A stretch of 45,380 bases of DNA from Fomitopsis serialis (lineage: Eukaryota; Basidiomycota; Agaricomycetes; Polyporales; Fomitopsidaceae): assembly GCF_022376445.1 (NCBI RefSeq), contig NW_025955285.1, positions 1 to 45,380 on the forward strand, written 5' to 3'. The notes beneath the pieces were generated by a model that ran no database searches, was not told the origin of the DNA, and was given only the letters and a program-made list of their open reading frames with translations. A program made the position numbers and the translations under genes. This document shows, piece after piece, positions 33,801 to 45,380 of the stretch (its first letter is position 1; each line of letters starts with the position of its first letter).

Positions 33801-36458
33801 TTATGGCGAAGTGTGTGCTCGGGCTTGACTTAGGCCTCGAGTTTCATCTTCGAGTTGTTCCGCTACGCGGGGACCCAGATGATCCGCTCACACCCCACTG
33901 CTGTGTTCGTCGCATCAGTTCATACACAACACCGTGTGGGTACGTCGCTCCCCTGCGATCGGACCTGCCGCTGATCGTACCTTCTCCAGGACACAGTGTC
34001 CAACAGGTCGTCTGGACAGCGCTGGGCACCGTGGTCTCCGGACGTTGCCCTCGAACAGGCCACACGACAGCCAGGATTCATCGAAGTTCGATCATGAAGC
34101 AGGGACTCGGACACAGGACGGATGGGTCACCGCGGGATATGAACACAGCTGCGGGTTGATGCAGTTACGACGGATCTGTTCTCATGAAGTCAGTACAGCC
34201 TGAATGTCACGGACTGATGCATCCTGGAGAACTGGTGGCCTCCGAGCCGTGTCCTGCCGTCAGTTGCCTGGGACCCCCGTGCGGGGCGCCGTGGGGCAGA
34301 CGTGGTGATGAGCCAGGGTCGCACTATAGACTCGGGGTGGGTTCTGTCAATGCTCTGTGCTGGTGATGATGTGGTGAGTAGCTCTTCAATTACTCGACGC
34401 GACAATTAATCATTGCCGTACATGGAGCCAACGTTGACAGGAATACTCCGGACTTCATTGACATCATACGTCACGCCAGGTCGGAGAGTTTGGTTGGACT
34501 ATCTGGAGATACATCCTTGTCACTGTGGCGAGTTTGACGTACTCTTCTCCGGGATACGTGGGACGGATGGCCAGGTGCATCCGAGTCATGACCACCTGCT
34601 GATCCATGGTCGCCGGGACAGCTGTCTCTACCCAGCGTCACTATCTGAGTGACTTGGTTAATTTTAGGTATGTACACGCCGGTTTGATGGGCGCTGACGC
34701 GGCCCCTAGTCCACTCTGGAATGCTCTCTGCTGGAGGAGAATCCCCATCCACAGGTAGCGAGACTCAACTGGATGTTCACAAGACCGCCGACATGCATCA
34801 GCAGACAGTACGAGACATTGCCCAACTCAGTAGGTTCAGCAGTGCGTCACAATGATCGTCCGTCGCCGAACGGAGCTTCTTCGACCTGCTGTTGCCCTGC
34901 CTCCCGGATCTTGGACGTTGGACGCAGCCACAGGACATAGGATGGTGCCGCAGGACAGAGGACCGGATCCAAGCTCGTGCATGGAATCACGGTAATTACC
35001 GCGCTGCGAACTCGATGCGTTTTGTGACGCAGTCACAATCACGACACTGGTCCGTATGGGCGTTCGAGTTGTCCGGACGTCCCGGCCGGCTAACTGATGC
35101 TAGTGGGCTCAGTGGCAACGCTGCGGGGAGCCCTACGGGACGCCCGCGAAACATCCCGCACGCGTGTCTTGCGTGTGCCTCGGTACACCCGGGTTGATTT
35201 CTGCGAGTGTTCCGCAGGAAGAGCCATCGGACGCTTGAGGCTGCCATGCGGGCCCGCTGGCTCGTGATCCTGGCTGGTAGTTAAAGATACCATGTACAGG
35301 CAGTTTTCCGACACGACCTGGCTGAAATTGAGACGGCAGTAGCTTACGGTGACTGCTTGGTCGCCATCGGTTCCTGGATATTCGTTGACACCGTGCTTGT
35401 GACTGCGCGGTACAAACATGCTATGCCGGATTCGGCCAGCGTCGACTCGGGCTTTGTGACAGTAGGCAGTGGGTTCTAGTACACTAAGGCGTGGCCGCGT
35501 CGACTCAGAATCAATCACCAATTTGAATGCATCATATGCCGCCATCCATGATCCAGTGCTAGCATATATACATTAGCGTGCGGGGCCCGGGCGACCCTGC
35601 GGTAAAATGACTTGATCCAAGTGAACGTCGGCGCCGCGATTGAGGCCGGCTACTACTTCACTGAGTCGATAACTTCAGTGTTACACCCATGACGTATGGA
35701 ATCCGTTATCTTGGGCATCTACCCCTGGTCTTCAAAAAGACCAGCCCTCCGAGTGCACGGTGAAAATGATGGAAGGAGGTTTCCGGATGTTCTTGCAGCG
35801 CGAACATTGGCCGATGTTTTACATTGATGTCCGTCAGTTGTGAGGATATCGCGGGGTACACAACAGTGAGCTTGACATTAGAAAGCAGCAAACGTAAGTC
35901 AACGCAGATGAGACTACATCCAGAGGCTCACAACAGTGATGAACTAGTATTAAGTGGCTGCGAAGCGGCCGGCGCCATCGGCATAGTACTGAGAGAGCAT
36001 GTGTAGGTAACTCAGTACTTGGTGATGAGGCACTCAAAAAGAAATTCGCGCTTCGGCGGTCGAACATTTGAGTGTCTGGTAGTGGACCGTCCTGAGGTCG
36101 GACATAAGTACAAGAATAATGTAATGACATATTGCATACCCTTCCGAGTCATACGACGCTTAGTAGACGCGTCGTGCGCTGTGAAAGTCACGCCACCGCG
36201 TTGGCGCCCATCCGTCGCGACGCGACTCCGGAGGCGTCGCGGTTGCTCTTGGCCACGTTGATCACAGTGAAACCTCCACATATCTGCATACCGTACGTTT
36301 TATAGAGTGATTTTTTTGTACGTTGCCAAGCTCTGGTTTGCTCAGTCACCGTTGCTCAGTGCTGATTAGGTGTCACGGATTGTCTTCAAGTGCCGGAACG
36401 CTCGTCATACATTTCCTCCCGGATAACTCGACTAGTTGCGGGTGTGGCACAAGGCAGA
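27846..36458. other. Large gene-poor region
   Basis: About 8.6 kb without a gene I can support. At 28.13-28.91 kb all six frames are long because the DNA is GC-rich and stop-poor; a GTTTTGTCT-containing segment occurs twice there (about 28376 and 28503). Longer frames at 29021-29641, 31408-32109 and 33104-33799 (plus) and 29823-30275 (minus) show no motif and no reverse-transcriptase, integrase or transposase signature that I recognise. A TAGCTC microrepeat lies at about 31248-31268. The right end should contain the F-box gene promoter. The stretch may be decayed mobile DNA, but this is not shown. Confidence 0.35.
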
Positions 36459-38248
36459 ATGCATCCGTGCCTACAAATCACGGAGCTGCTGGATATTATC
36501 TTCCGCCAGCTGGACGAGGACCCTGTTTTCTCGGCTTGCACGTTAGCAAGCCTAGCCCTGACATGTCGGATGTTCGTTGAACCAGCTCTCGACGTTCTGT
36601 GGGGGCGCCTCACATCCTTTGGGCCATTGATCACACTCTTCCCAGAAGACGCGTGGTGGAGAATAGACACCCCGAGTGGAAAGTCCTTTGTGGTACGCCA
36701 CACTGTTCCTACTCTACTGACAACTCAACTTATCGATCTCGCCTAGACTCTCCTGAGGCCGCCAGAATCTCATGAATGGGACAAGTTCATGCGATACGCT
36801 GCGCGTGTCCGACATGTGGTGTCCTCTACCCCACTTCAGCGGGTCACAGAGGCGCATCCGCCGGTCTACAGCATCTTGCTGGACCATAGACCAACCGACC
36901 ACTTATTCCCCAACCTCAAGCGCATTGAATGGTATTTCGATCACATCTTCCCAGAGGACAGCATCGCGCAGCTATCATTGTTGCTCTGTCCCAGAGTAAC
37001 GAACATCGCAACCTATGCACTCAAGGTCATGCCCGAGAGGTTGTCCAAAAGACTATCCGACGAACTAATGACGTTCATTATCGGACACATCAACATTCAG
37101 TACATCAAGCTCTATTGTCCTCACATCCGATCCCTCGTGACCTTAATACCCACCGTCATCTCCCAGAACAAGATCATACGGACTCTCGATGTCTTACAGG
37201 CCTATCCTCTAGCGTTGCATCGCGACGTTTGGCTCGAGTTGTCTCGGCTCCCAATGCTTGAGAAGACCACGATCTTTGCGGACGAGTTCCTTGGTTCGGA
37301 CCAAGAGTGGAAGCAATTAGTCAACTCATCGGAACTTATTTTCCCCTCCCTACGGCAAGTCAGCATTCACGCGACCGACTTGGAGAAATGTTCTCGCTGC
37401 ATGAACGCAATCCAATCGCCGTTTCTGGAGAGGCTCGACATCAGCGTCACACATGCCCCGACCAACCAGGAGGTCAAAGTGTTCTTCACTAACCTCGCAA
37501 AGCGTTGCGCCAATGCGCCGGTGCAGTGGTTGCGTTTCATGTCCGTCGTCGGTTGTCCGCGTCACGACGACAGCTACGTCATTGATACGGACACCTTGCG
37601 GATTCTCCTCTCTTTCCGGGACGTCATAAGCTGCGACATTGGATTTCGCTGCCCCGTGCGCGCAGACAACGCATTCCTCGGGACGTCGCTGCCGCATGGG
37701 CCCCGACTCTCCAGCAGCTCGAACTCGGCTCAAGCTGGAGACAGCGCCTCGACTCTCCAGACGTCACACTGCAGGGGCTCTTATCGCTCCTCGCGCAATG
37801 CCCATTGCTAGGCTATCTCGGGCTGGTGTTCGATCCACGCGTGGACGAGTTCAAGGAGTCATACAATGCAGGCCTGCGTCCCTCCAGAGACGTGCGGGGG
37901 CGGAATCGTCTTGTGAAGTTTTCGAGTGGCGCGACGACCCTCAGGGACCTCGACGACTCGGATATCGTCACCCTCGCGGGCGTGCTATCCGACATCATCC
38001 CGTCCCTGGCATCCTTCCAGAGCCTGTGGATCAGGGATGGACCTGAGAATCTGCCTGGAGACGAAGATCCCGACGACGTCGACGAAACGGAGGAATGGCG
38101 GCGTTTGATAGCACTTCACAAGGAGATGTCGGCGATCAGGACGCAAGAGAGGGTGTGGAGAATGAAGGCTAAGGCGCGAGAAGCGAAGGCGAAGGCGAAA
38201 GCAGCGAAGGCGAAGGCGAAGGCGAAGGCGAAGGCGAAAGCAGTGTAG
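36459..38248 (+). CDS. F-box protein with Lys/Ala-rich tail (one apparent 1-nt frameshift)
   Basis: This is probably the substrate-recognition subunit of an SCF ubiquitin ligase. Exon 1 (36459-36692) starts MHPCLQITELLDIIFRQL and holds the F-box (through SLALTCRMFVEPALDVLW). A 54-nt intron (36693-36746) is removed, and exon 2 (36747-38248) continues with leucine-rich, alpha/beta repeat-like sequence typical of the large basidiomycete F-box family. The start was taken at the MHP Met rather than the earlier in-frame ATG at 36390 because the family usually begins there. Exon 2 has 1502 nt, one short of whole codons: the frame ends in DNAFL near 37679 and homology-like sequence resumes at once as DVAAAWAPTLQQLEL in another frame, with no room for an intron. 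The C-terminus (38164-38245) is a Lys-Ala repeat. It is convergent with the protease, 226 bp apart. Confidence 0.82.
38164..38245 (+). repeat. GCGAAG hexanucleotide-type repeat encoding Lys-Ala
   Basis: Runs of GCGAAGGCGAAG units (some GCGAAAGCA) encode an alternating Ala-Lys tail of the F-box protein. The array is prone to slippage and could vary in length between strains. Confidence 0.8.
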
Positions 38249-38474
38249 GACTCTTCACATACATGCGACACCATGAAGTGCTGTACATGCGACGCTAGGC
38301 GAGTCGTCGCTCTGCTCTGTAGAAGCTTGCTTGGATTGTTATATATGTAGTCCCGTAAGTTTTGACACTGGGCTGCGTGCCCCTGTACGTAGCTCCGTAG
38401 AGTTTGCGGCCTAGCTGTAGGTCTAGTACTGACATCGTACGCTCAATGCACCAATTTAATAATACCAATATTCC

Positions 38475-40549
38475 TCATATTGACCAGGATGACACCAATG
38501 ACACTAATAGTACAGGGATTAAGAGAGCGGGAAGTGAACGGGAGAGCGTCATTGCCGCTGATGAACCCTTTCCGCTCGACGACTTATCGACCGCGGTCGT
38601 AGTGGAGGTGGGCGCCGCTGAAGTGGAAGTAGTAATAACCCCGAACGACTCCACCGTACTCGACGTGGGCGCAGCCATGGAGGTTCCTGGGAGCAATCAG
38701 CTGTCAGCCACGAACATTCGGAGCGGTTCAGCACTTGTACCTTCAAACTTGCCACCGTCCTTCAACGCCTCAGTCACTGCTTGCGTCAGCAGCGCACTTG
38801 CATTGCTCGGCACCATAGAAAGAAACCCGATACGGGGCGGGTCCACAGACGGGTTGGTCAAGTTCCCGTAATAGAATGCGACAAGGTTCGACTTGAGGAA
38901 CGGGTCGCCGAGGCTCCACCTGAAGAGCGAGCCGAAGCCCGGCGGGTCGGTGGCCGTGACACTGCTCGCGATGCACTGGGTCGCGTTGCCGCCGGGACTC
39001 TGGGAGAGGAAGTCGCGCGGGTCGACGGAGAAGAGCTGGCCGCCGATCTCGAACGCGAGTGTGTGCGAGGTGTTGCAGGAGAGCATCGGTTTGGCGTTAG
39101 CGCTGCGGGCGAAGGCGGGAGAGACGCTGCGGAGGATGCTGTTGACGACGTCGCTGGGGCCGCGGATGAGGGAGTTGCCCTGTAGAGTACGTTTTGAGGA
39201 GCGTTGTGAGGTTATGCACTGAGACTTACTGTATCAATAAGCGCGTCGACAAAAGATGTTGTCACTCCGTTAGGCTTGACCGTAGAGTTCGCAAGAGGTT
39301 TCCCGTCGAGGTAGACGTTGCCGATGGGCACCTCCCACCGACTGGACGGGAAAGATCAGCTTCGGGAAGAATCGCAGTGGAGGCAGTAAATACACACAGA
39401 GGATATGTCTCGTTGGATGCGAATGACGGAGCTTGGAGACCACCGTCAGCAGTCGAGTAGAGGCGAACGGGGACCCAGGTCAACGAAGAGTTGTCTATGC
39501 CGTCGGGTAGTTCTCCGATGGTTAGCTGTCCGGTCCCACTGACATCGATCGTGTCTCGTTGCAAGGTGACCTAGTTTCCACGTTCAACGAAGATTCCCAA
39601 GTGACACTAACATCATTGCATACCGAGAACAGAGGCTGTTCTACCATGCCATCTGCTACCATACGCGAGACAAGAGGACCGAGAGAACTCATGTGCGAGA
39701 CAAACTCGTTGGCAGTGACGGAGCGTCCGAACTGCATGACTGTGAGCACGGTAACTGCGGAAAGCTATTACCAAGTTACCTTTGCATTGACAACCTGGCT
39801 TTGTATGGAACTGACACGAAGAGAACACAGAACGTCTGCCCCATCGGAAGAGGCATGAACACTCGACGACTGACCTTTGACTTGGGAAACCCAAACCAAC
39901 AATCCCAGCACCACCATTCAGGACAGCCATGTTATTCGTGTTGCTAATCGCAGCGAGTGGTTGCATTGGCATGGACAGACCAGCGAGCGTTACCTCGTCC
40001 ATGACGATAGGTCCTGAGGCGAAGGTTCCCGTGGTCGAATCGCCATACGTCAGGTTGACGGTTGCTCCCGTCAGCTGCATGTACTCTGTCGGATACGCGT
40101 GTGCCGTCGATTTCTGGCAGACAGGTGTCTGACAAGTATCAGACATGATCCACAGATCGCTGGATCCGGTGTCTACGAAGGCATCAGACTGAAGCTCGCA
40201 CATGTATACGCAGGCGACGCTCACCGAGGTTGACGGCGGTCGTCGTATTGCCCACATCGATGGCGACAGTATAGAACCTAGCACGACCGATGTAGAGCCA
40301 GAGTCTGAGAGGGCGTAATAAGACGTACGTATCGCCGACGTCTCCGACACCGATGGTCCCAGCAAGGAATGTCTCGACATGACCGCGTCTGCCAACCTCC
40401 CGTCTCTGGAGGGGCACACTTAGACCCCTCCGTGCAACTTGCTTCGCGTGTGAGACAACCCAGTTGTTCACGACCTGGACAGGAAGAGCGACAGCAAGAG
40501 GTAAGAGAAGAAAGAGCAGTACACACAGGCTGGCCGGAGCCGTGCACAT
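38475..40549 (-). CDS. Secreted, GPI-anchored pepsin-like aspartic protease (family A1)
   Basis: Endopeptidase with two catalytic aspartates, probably attached to the outer membrane or wall. Exons 40329-40549, 40225-40277, 39875-40172, 39780-39810, 39624-39731, 39398-39570, 39230-39341, 38741-39179 and 38475-38686 give 548 residues in one intact frame. It starts with a signal peptide (MCTAPASLCVLLFLLLPLAVALP), then a propeptide. The first active site reads NLDTGSSDLW, its Asp codon split by the intron at 40173-40224; the flap Tyr is in LTYGDSTTGTF; the second active site is LIDTGNSL. The C-terminal end is a Ser/Thr-rich stretch and a hydrophobic segment (LPALLIPVLLVSLVSS), typical of a GPI signal. 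A TGA at 38697-38699 lies inside the last intron (38687-38740), so it does not truncate the protein. Several Asn-x-Ser/Thr glycosylation sites are present. Confidence 0.93.
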
Positions 40550-41685
40550 CGAGTTGAAGTGTCAAACTGGCCAGGAGACTGGGAAAGGCGGCCAGCGCGA
40601 GTACTAGTTGCGGGACATGGAACGAGGGCGGAAGGACAGACTGCGAGCTGCTGTCCTCGGGCTGTGCGCAACCAAGGGGCAGAAGCTTGAAGCCGGATAT
40701 TCCATCGAATGAAGGGCTTTACGCTGCAGTGCAACCAGCGAGCGCGAGCCGGTTGCCACCATCAGTCCAGTCGCGATTGGTAAGTGCCCCTGGCCAATGA
40801 AACGCGTCCAATAAAGCCCAATAGTGCAGCTGATCCGCAGCATGTTATACCTCGACGACGGCCTAGGCCAGTGCGATGCGCAACGTCACGGTGTTTTGCG
40901 GACAACTGCCAGTGCTGAGTGCAGGCACTTGCTCGCAGCTCCTCCGAGTCGATTTGGCACGCTGAGGTCAGACTCTGTTACAAGTCCTAGCAGCGCAGAG
41001 ATTGCCAGATAATTCATTGTATGTGTGCAGTAGTCATAGCAGAAGAGTATGGTAGAGATGATCCCGCTCAGTCGTGAGATACGCAGAGTGATTTCGCGCA
41101 TGGCCACTGTGGCAGACTGTGGCTATCATTGCTCGGCTAACGCCGGCGTGGCCGACTCGTTGAATGATCGGGGAGAGGCCATTTTCACACGCCCCTCTCC
41201 CGCGCTCGTTCATACAGCGGACCGCCGTCTGCTTGCAACTTATCAAGAACCCTAGTGCGTACGTCCCCTCTTCGAGCATTGTCTATTTGCAGGCACTCAT
41301 CAATCTGTACCTCGCCAAATCACAGAATATAGCAGCTAGTTCGCGTTTCGCAGAACCTCGACGTGTACTCTGAGCGCTATAGCTCCTGACAGGAGACTCG
41401 ATCTGCGACGTCCACAGCAACAACCGGGAAATCCGCGCAAGTCCCGCCAGCTCTAGTTCGATCTCTGCATACCTGCGCAGACGTTTTGAATTATGATATG
41501 CGCAGCATTTGCAAGGACATATCAGAGTTTCAAGCCGAAGTTCACTCGCCCTACTCGTCGCGTCTGAAGAATCCGGCCACGGACGGCCACCCCGTTGTCC
41601 CCCTCCCAATTATTGAGGGTACAGATTGTCTGCTATATCTACCATCGCAAACTCGGCGTGCACCTCGAAGAGCGTCGTCCAACTC
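40550..41685. other. Divergent promoter region of the protease and RIF1 genes
   Basis: About 1.1 kb between divergent gene starts. Short frames on both strands (41034-41279 minus, 41283-41609 minus, 40824-41012 plus) have no recognisable motif. No clear TATA box was found for either gene. Confidence 0.4.
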
Positions 41686-44600
41686 ATGTCTATGACCCTC
41701 CCAGCATCCTCACGTGGCGCCAACCCATCGACAGAACCACACTACTTCCGATCTCCAATCCTCACGCTATTGGAATCCCTCGAGGATGGAGAACACGACC
41801 ATATCTCACATTATGACCTCATGAACGCCTATTCTACCTTGTGCACCAGAATCAGGACGCTTTCGGACGTTCTTTCTTACGACATCAGGGACGGCGTACC
41901 AGCGCTGCGGTGTGTCGAGGAACACTCGGTCCCCATGATTAGGTGCCTGCGAAGGGACGTTCGACGAGTACTAGTCGATCCTCTGTTAGCAGGATCTCAG
42001 TACTCACAGGCGTTCATGGAACTCCCTGGTGTGTTCAACTTGCGTTCGGGCCCCATAGATGAAGACATGAAAATCACGAAGGATACCGCGTCCTTATGCT
42101 GTTCCGTCCTGAGGGTTGTATCCGATATATTTCGTCTACCCGCTTTGTCTGCAGCATTCACCGGTGGGTTAGACACGTTGTATGCGAGAACTCTGGAACT
42201 GACGCCTTTACGTGTAGCCGATGATCTCATCCAGCTCGCCGACGACATTCTGGATCTCATAGAAAGTCCAACTCTACCGGTTCCTAATGACGGAAAAATT
42301 CGGGCGCTTGCCCTCTGGGTTTTGTCGAATGGATACTTTCCGGTGGCGTCTTTGGCCTCAAGACGGACTCAGCTGATGAGGTCACTGAATGAATCGATCG
42401 AGCACGGTGACTCCGACCTCGTTGTCTCTGACAGCCTCAGGGTAAGTCTTCGCAATTCCATCATCGATTCACGTCTCACTCCGCAAACAGGCTTTGGGCA
42501 ACCTCTTACAAGCCCATTCATCCATCCTTCTCCAAGTTCACTGCATGATACTTCCATCCGTCCTCAACCAGTTGGCATCGGACTCCGAGCTCGTCCGCAC
42601 GGAAGCAGCCCACGCACTTGGCAGCTTTGCATTTGCGACATTGTCACACGACACGGACGCGCACAGGATGTCGGAGGGGCCGCTCAGGCGCTCACTGCAG
42701 ACTTTCATCGACGCAGCGACCAGCAAGCAATCCATGATCAGCGAGGATGTGAAGAATCTCGTAGCATCCTTCACGCGCTCGCTCGGACCAGGAGACACCC
42801 CAACTCGCACTCTTGTCTGGCGTCAAGTCATTATCGCTTCGATGATAGCCACCTTGGGCTCGGAGGTGTTTACGCATAAGGCCAGCTTGAAGTTGATTAT
42901 AAAGACGCTGGGGCAGATCAAACAACGCAAGTTACAGGTACTCCGTCTGATGCATGCGCTCGTCTGGAGGTGTCTCGTCTGGGCATACGCGGAACTGCAG
43001 CGGAGGGACGTGCCAGGCCACAATCGGATTTCACCGGCTAAGGTCAGGGATGGCGCGTTGGAACTCATCAAGCAGGAGCAGAGGGATGGCATCGGTGCTG
43101 CACTGATCATACCCTCCTCTGCTCCCTCCTCTGAACCGCACGCAAGGTGAATCCGCACATGCGAAGCACCAGGACGTCACCGAGGCTGTCGCTGTGCTTC
43201 GAAAGATGGCCAGTGACCGGGCTTCTGTGCGCGCGGAGGCTCGGGCGATCCTATCGCGTCTGACGAGTGCGATAGGCTCCGCACCTACGCCGCCACGACT
43301 CCTGCTACGGACGGCAGGTCTCTCGGGAAGGGATCGTGGTGAAGGAGCTATTCGACGGCACGATCTTGCGTGTAGACGTTGAACGGCTTTCCACAATGCT
43401 TCCTGAACTGGTGCCGTTCAGCGTGGAGAAGATCAGACCGCTCACGGAAGCGGAGATCGTCGGAAGCTGGGACGCACTGGTTGAAATCTGGAAAATACTC
43501 GTAAAGGAAGATGTTCTCGCCTCGCAGGGCGGTCTCTCTCCACAGGTAAGATCTGTCCCGTCGAATGCTTTCTCGAAAGCTACTCACGCCGCAGCCTGTG
43601 CAGCACGACCTCTTGGGCCCGTGGCAAGCTCTTCTTCTCGTCCTCGCGCAGTTGACGCAAGAACACCGACACCTCACTGCGTCTGCCGAATGCGCCGTCC
43701 GGGTGGCAGGAATCTGTCGCGACATACTCGAGTGGCAAGACAGTGCTCCTTCAAAACACCCCGACGAGAGCGCATCCCGAGTCAACCAGCTCCGCTTTGT
43801 GCTGATGATGTGGAAGATTGCCCGCAACGTTTTCAACGCCTCCTGGCTCGCCGCCGCCGCCGAACCGATTTTGCGCGCGGTCCTTCAAAGGACGTATGAC
43901 CTTGCGAACAGAGAGATATCGGATGCCTGGGCGGAGCTTTCCAGTGCCCTGGTTTTGTCCGGGCATCCGATCTGCTCCTCCGACTGGCAGTTGGCGACGA
44001 AGCACAGCAAGAGATGGAGCTCAAGCGGCACCTGTGGTCCGTGCTCGCAAAATCATGGGCATACTCGGAGGTGAAGCCAGACTGGAAGGTGACAGTCTCG
44101 CTTGTGACACTTCCTATAGGGTGCGTGGCTAGCAAGTCAGCAACTGGCTCACTTCGCTGACTTGACGGAGTAGGGGATTTGATCTCTGCGACGATGGCCT
44201 GAGCGTGTGGGACGACCTCCTCCGCGCCGCGGTTGTATCGGCAGACTCGGCACGTACTACCTCTGATCAAGTCCTTGAGACTATAGCTGCACGATTTGAT
44301 GAGCATAATGAAAGGTTCGTATATCTCATTCAAAGGGACTTCAATCACAGCGCTCACACCGAGTAGGCTTAGCAGACACCCACGAATCGCAATATCCATG
44401 TTGTCACATCTCAAGATGGACGACGACGAAATGATACCCAGAGAATTTCTGCGCTTGATCGACGATTTCCTATGCGATCTCTATGCGTCAAGCCAGGAGC
44501 ATCTATACCCAGCACTAGAAACATTCCGCGCTCTGTCAACCCTTTTCCAATCGTGCAGCCTATCTACCATTGTATCGCTAATCTCCGCCATCTCCGGCCT

Positions 44601-45380
44601 ATGTATCTGGATCCGTGACGAAGAAGAGGTTGTACCAGAAGAAAATTACAATGATGTAGTACGTCCTTTCAGGACATCCTCAATCTCCTGCAGTACACTG
44701 ATTCGCCGGTAGATCATGCATTTATATCAGACTGCTCTCGCCCGTCTTACCGATTATCATTTCACTGCTAATTCACTGGGCGCCATCGCACCATTTCTCG
44801 CCTCTGCATTCAAACGAATACCACAAGACGCCCTCGGTCCCCTCGCTTTCAAGGAATTCTGGGAGAGCATTCGCCACACATTGACGCCGCAGGCTACGGT
44901 ATTCCCTGAAGACTTCAAGCAGGCCCTAAGAGTCAATCACGATTTCTTTGGGGGCCACTTGCCCTCTGACATATCGTATGACTCGGGCTCCCAGTCGCAG
45001 TCCCAGTCACAAGACGATGTATGTCAAGATTCACAACCTGAATACGTTGCCATTTACTAAGATGAGCACCCCAGAGCATCGTACCTGAGACGCCGTCTAG
45101 TCAGCTTGTCTTTGAATCCATCCATGTGTCCATCCCTATGGCAGACGACCAGTGGACAGTGGATCTGCCTATGACCGCGGGACAATCTCCAGTTCAAACG
45201 GACAGGGTACCGCACAACTACCCTCACGTAGTGCTATGGGACACGCCGCTCACCTTGACCTCGAAACGCATCAAGACAGTTCGACAACGTCGTGTTCTTT
45301 GCGCCCAGGGCACGCCGTTTCGGCGGACGTCGACTGGGACAGCGTATACACACCACCGCGCCGAGGGAAACGCAGCATAA
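41686..45380 (+). CDS. rif1: RIF1-like telomere/replication-timing protein, N-terminal HEAT-like region, 3' end incomplete
   Basis: RIF1 binds telomeric and origin chromatin and controls replication timing and repair. Firm exons are 41686-42441, 42491 onward, an exon ending at 43545, 43595-44120, 44174-44314, 44367-44658, 44713-45018 and 45075 onward. The protein is an array of helical, HEAT-like repeats as in the Rif1 N-terminal domain (e.g. KIRALALWVLSNGYFP; then LVWRCLVWAYAEL, KELFDGTIL, EEENYNDV and RIPQDALGPLAFKEFW), then a Ser/Gln stretch (SQSQSQSQDD) and IVPETPSSQLVF. Between 43095 and 43332 the frame changes twice; two short introns (43095-43146 and 43265-43328) could explain it, as could small deletions. 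At 43961-43963 the frame shifts again within an exon (ELSSALVLSG to SDLLLRLAVGDE), one G missing. The last frame ends at a TAA at 45378-45380, but another frame (VDWDSVYTPP) runs on, so the C-terminus is unresolved. Confidence 0.75.

Noticed and set aside
38697..38699. TGA that seemed to truncate the aspartic protease
   Set aside because: It lies inside a 54-nt intron with good donor, branch and acceptor; splicing restores the GPI-signal frame exactly.
40173..40224. Apparent frameshift before the first active-site Asp of the protease
   Set aside because: Choosing the acceptor TTCGTAG instead of an earlier CAG gives NLDTGSSDLW in frame, so no frameshift is needed.

Overview
The window looks like nuclear DNA of a filamentous basidiomycete, probably an Agaricomycete. 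Genes are split by many 48-64 nt GT-AG introns, coding DNA is GC-rich, and several protein types fit this group: an MHP-start F-box protein, a GPI-anchored pepsin-like protease, and fungal RRN5, PRP6, RIF1 and ECL1 homologues. No rRNA, tRNA or CRISPR was recognised. All exon models were spliced by eye and checked by reading-frame arithmetic.

Layout. 0.66-1.9 kb: a nine-exon short-chain dehydrogenase (- strand). 3.2-5.6 kb: an RNA polymerase I factor with an RRN5-type SANT domain (- strand). 6.4-10.2 kb: three tandem paralogues (A, B, C) encoding small, low-complexity Gly/Gln/Asn/Asp-rich proteins that end in a short CsbD-like helix motif; each has a TATA box 102-108 nt before its ATG and the same four-exon plan with a 12-nt last exon. 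B and C are a recent tandem duplication of about 1.45 kb. 10.6-13.9 kb: the spliceosomal U4/U6.U5 protein PRP6 in eleven exons, one preceded by a probable GC-AG intron. 13.9-22.8 kb: no convincing gene; the right part becomes a long CpG-rich, G-skewed tract with repeated CCAAT boxes. 23.0-24.8 kb: a large Ecl1-type (life-span regulatory factor) protein. 26.2-27.85 kb: two copies of a roughly 95-105 bp palindrome-rich sequence in inverted orientation around a G-rich degenerate repeat, a possible non-autonomous mobile element. 27.9-36.4 kb: no convincing gene. 36.5-38.2 kb: an F-box protein (+). 38.5-40.5 kb: a convergent GPI-anchored aspartic protease (-). 41.7 kb to the right edge: a RIF1-like telomere and replication-timing protein (+), cut by the window end.

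The genes do not form one pathway. Four are nuclear housekeeping or regulatory factors (RRN5, PRP6, ECL1-like, RIF1). The most unusual locus is the tandem family at 6.4-10.2 kb. The dehydrogenase, F-box and RIF1 genes each appear to lack one base, in or beside a short G or C run, where homology continues directly in another frame. Either the assembly under-calls such runs or the genes are decaying; the other genes are intact.
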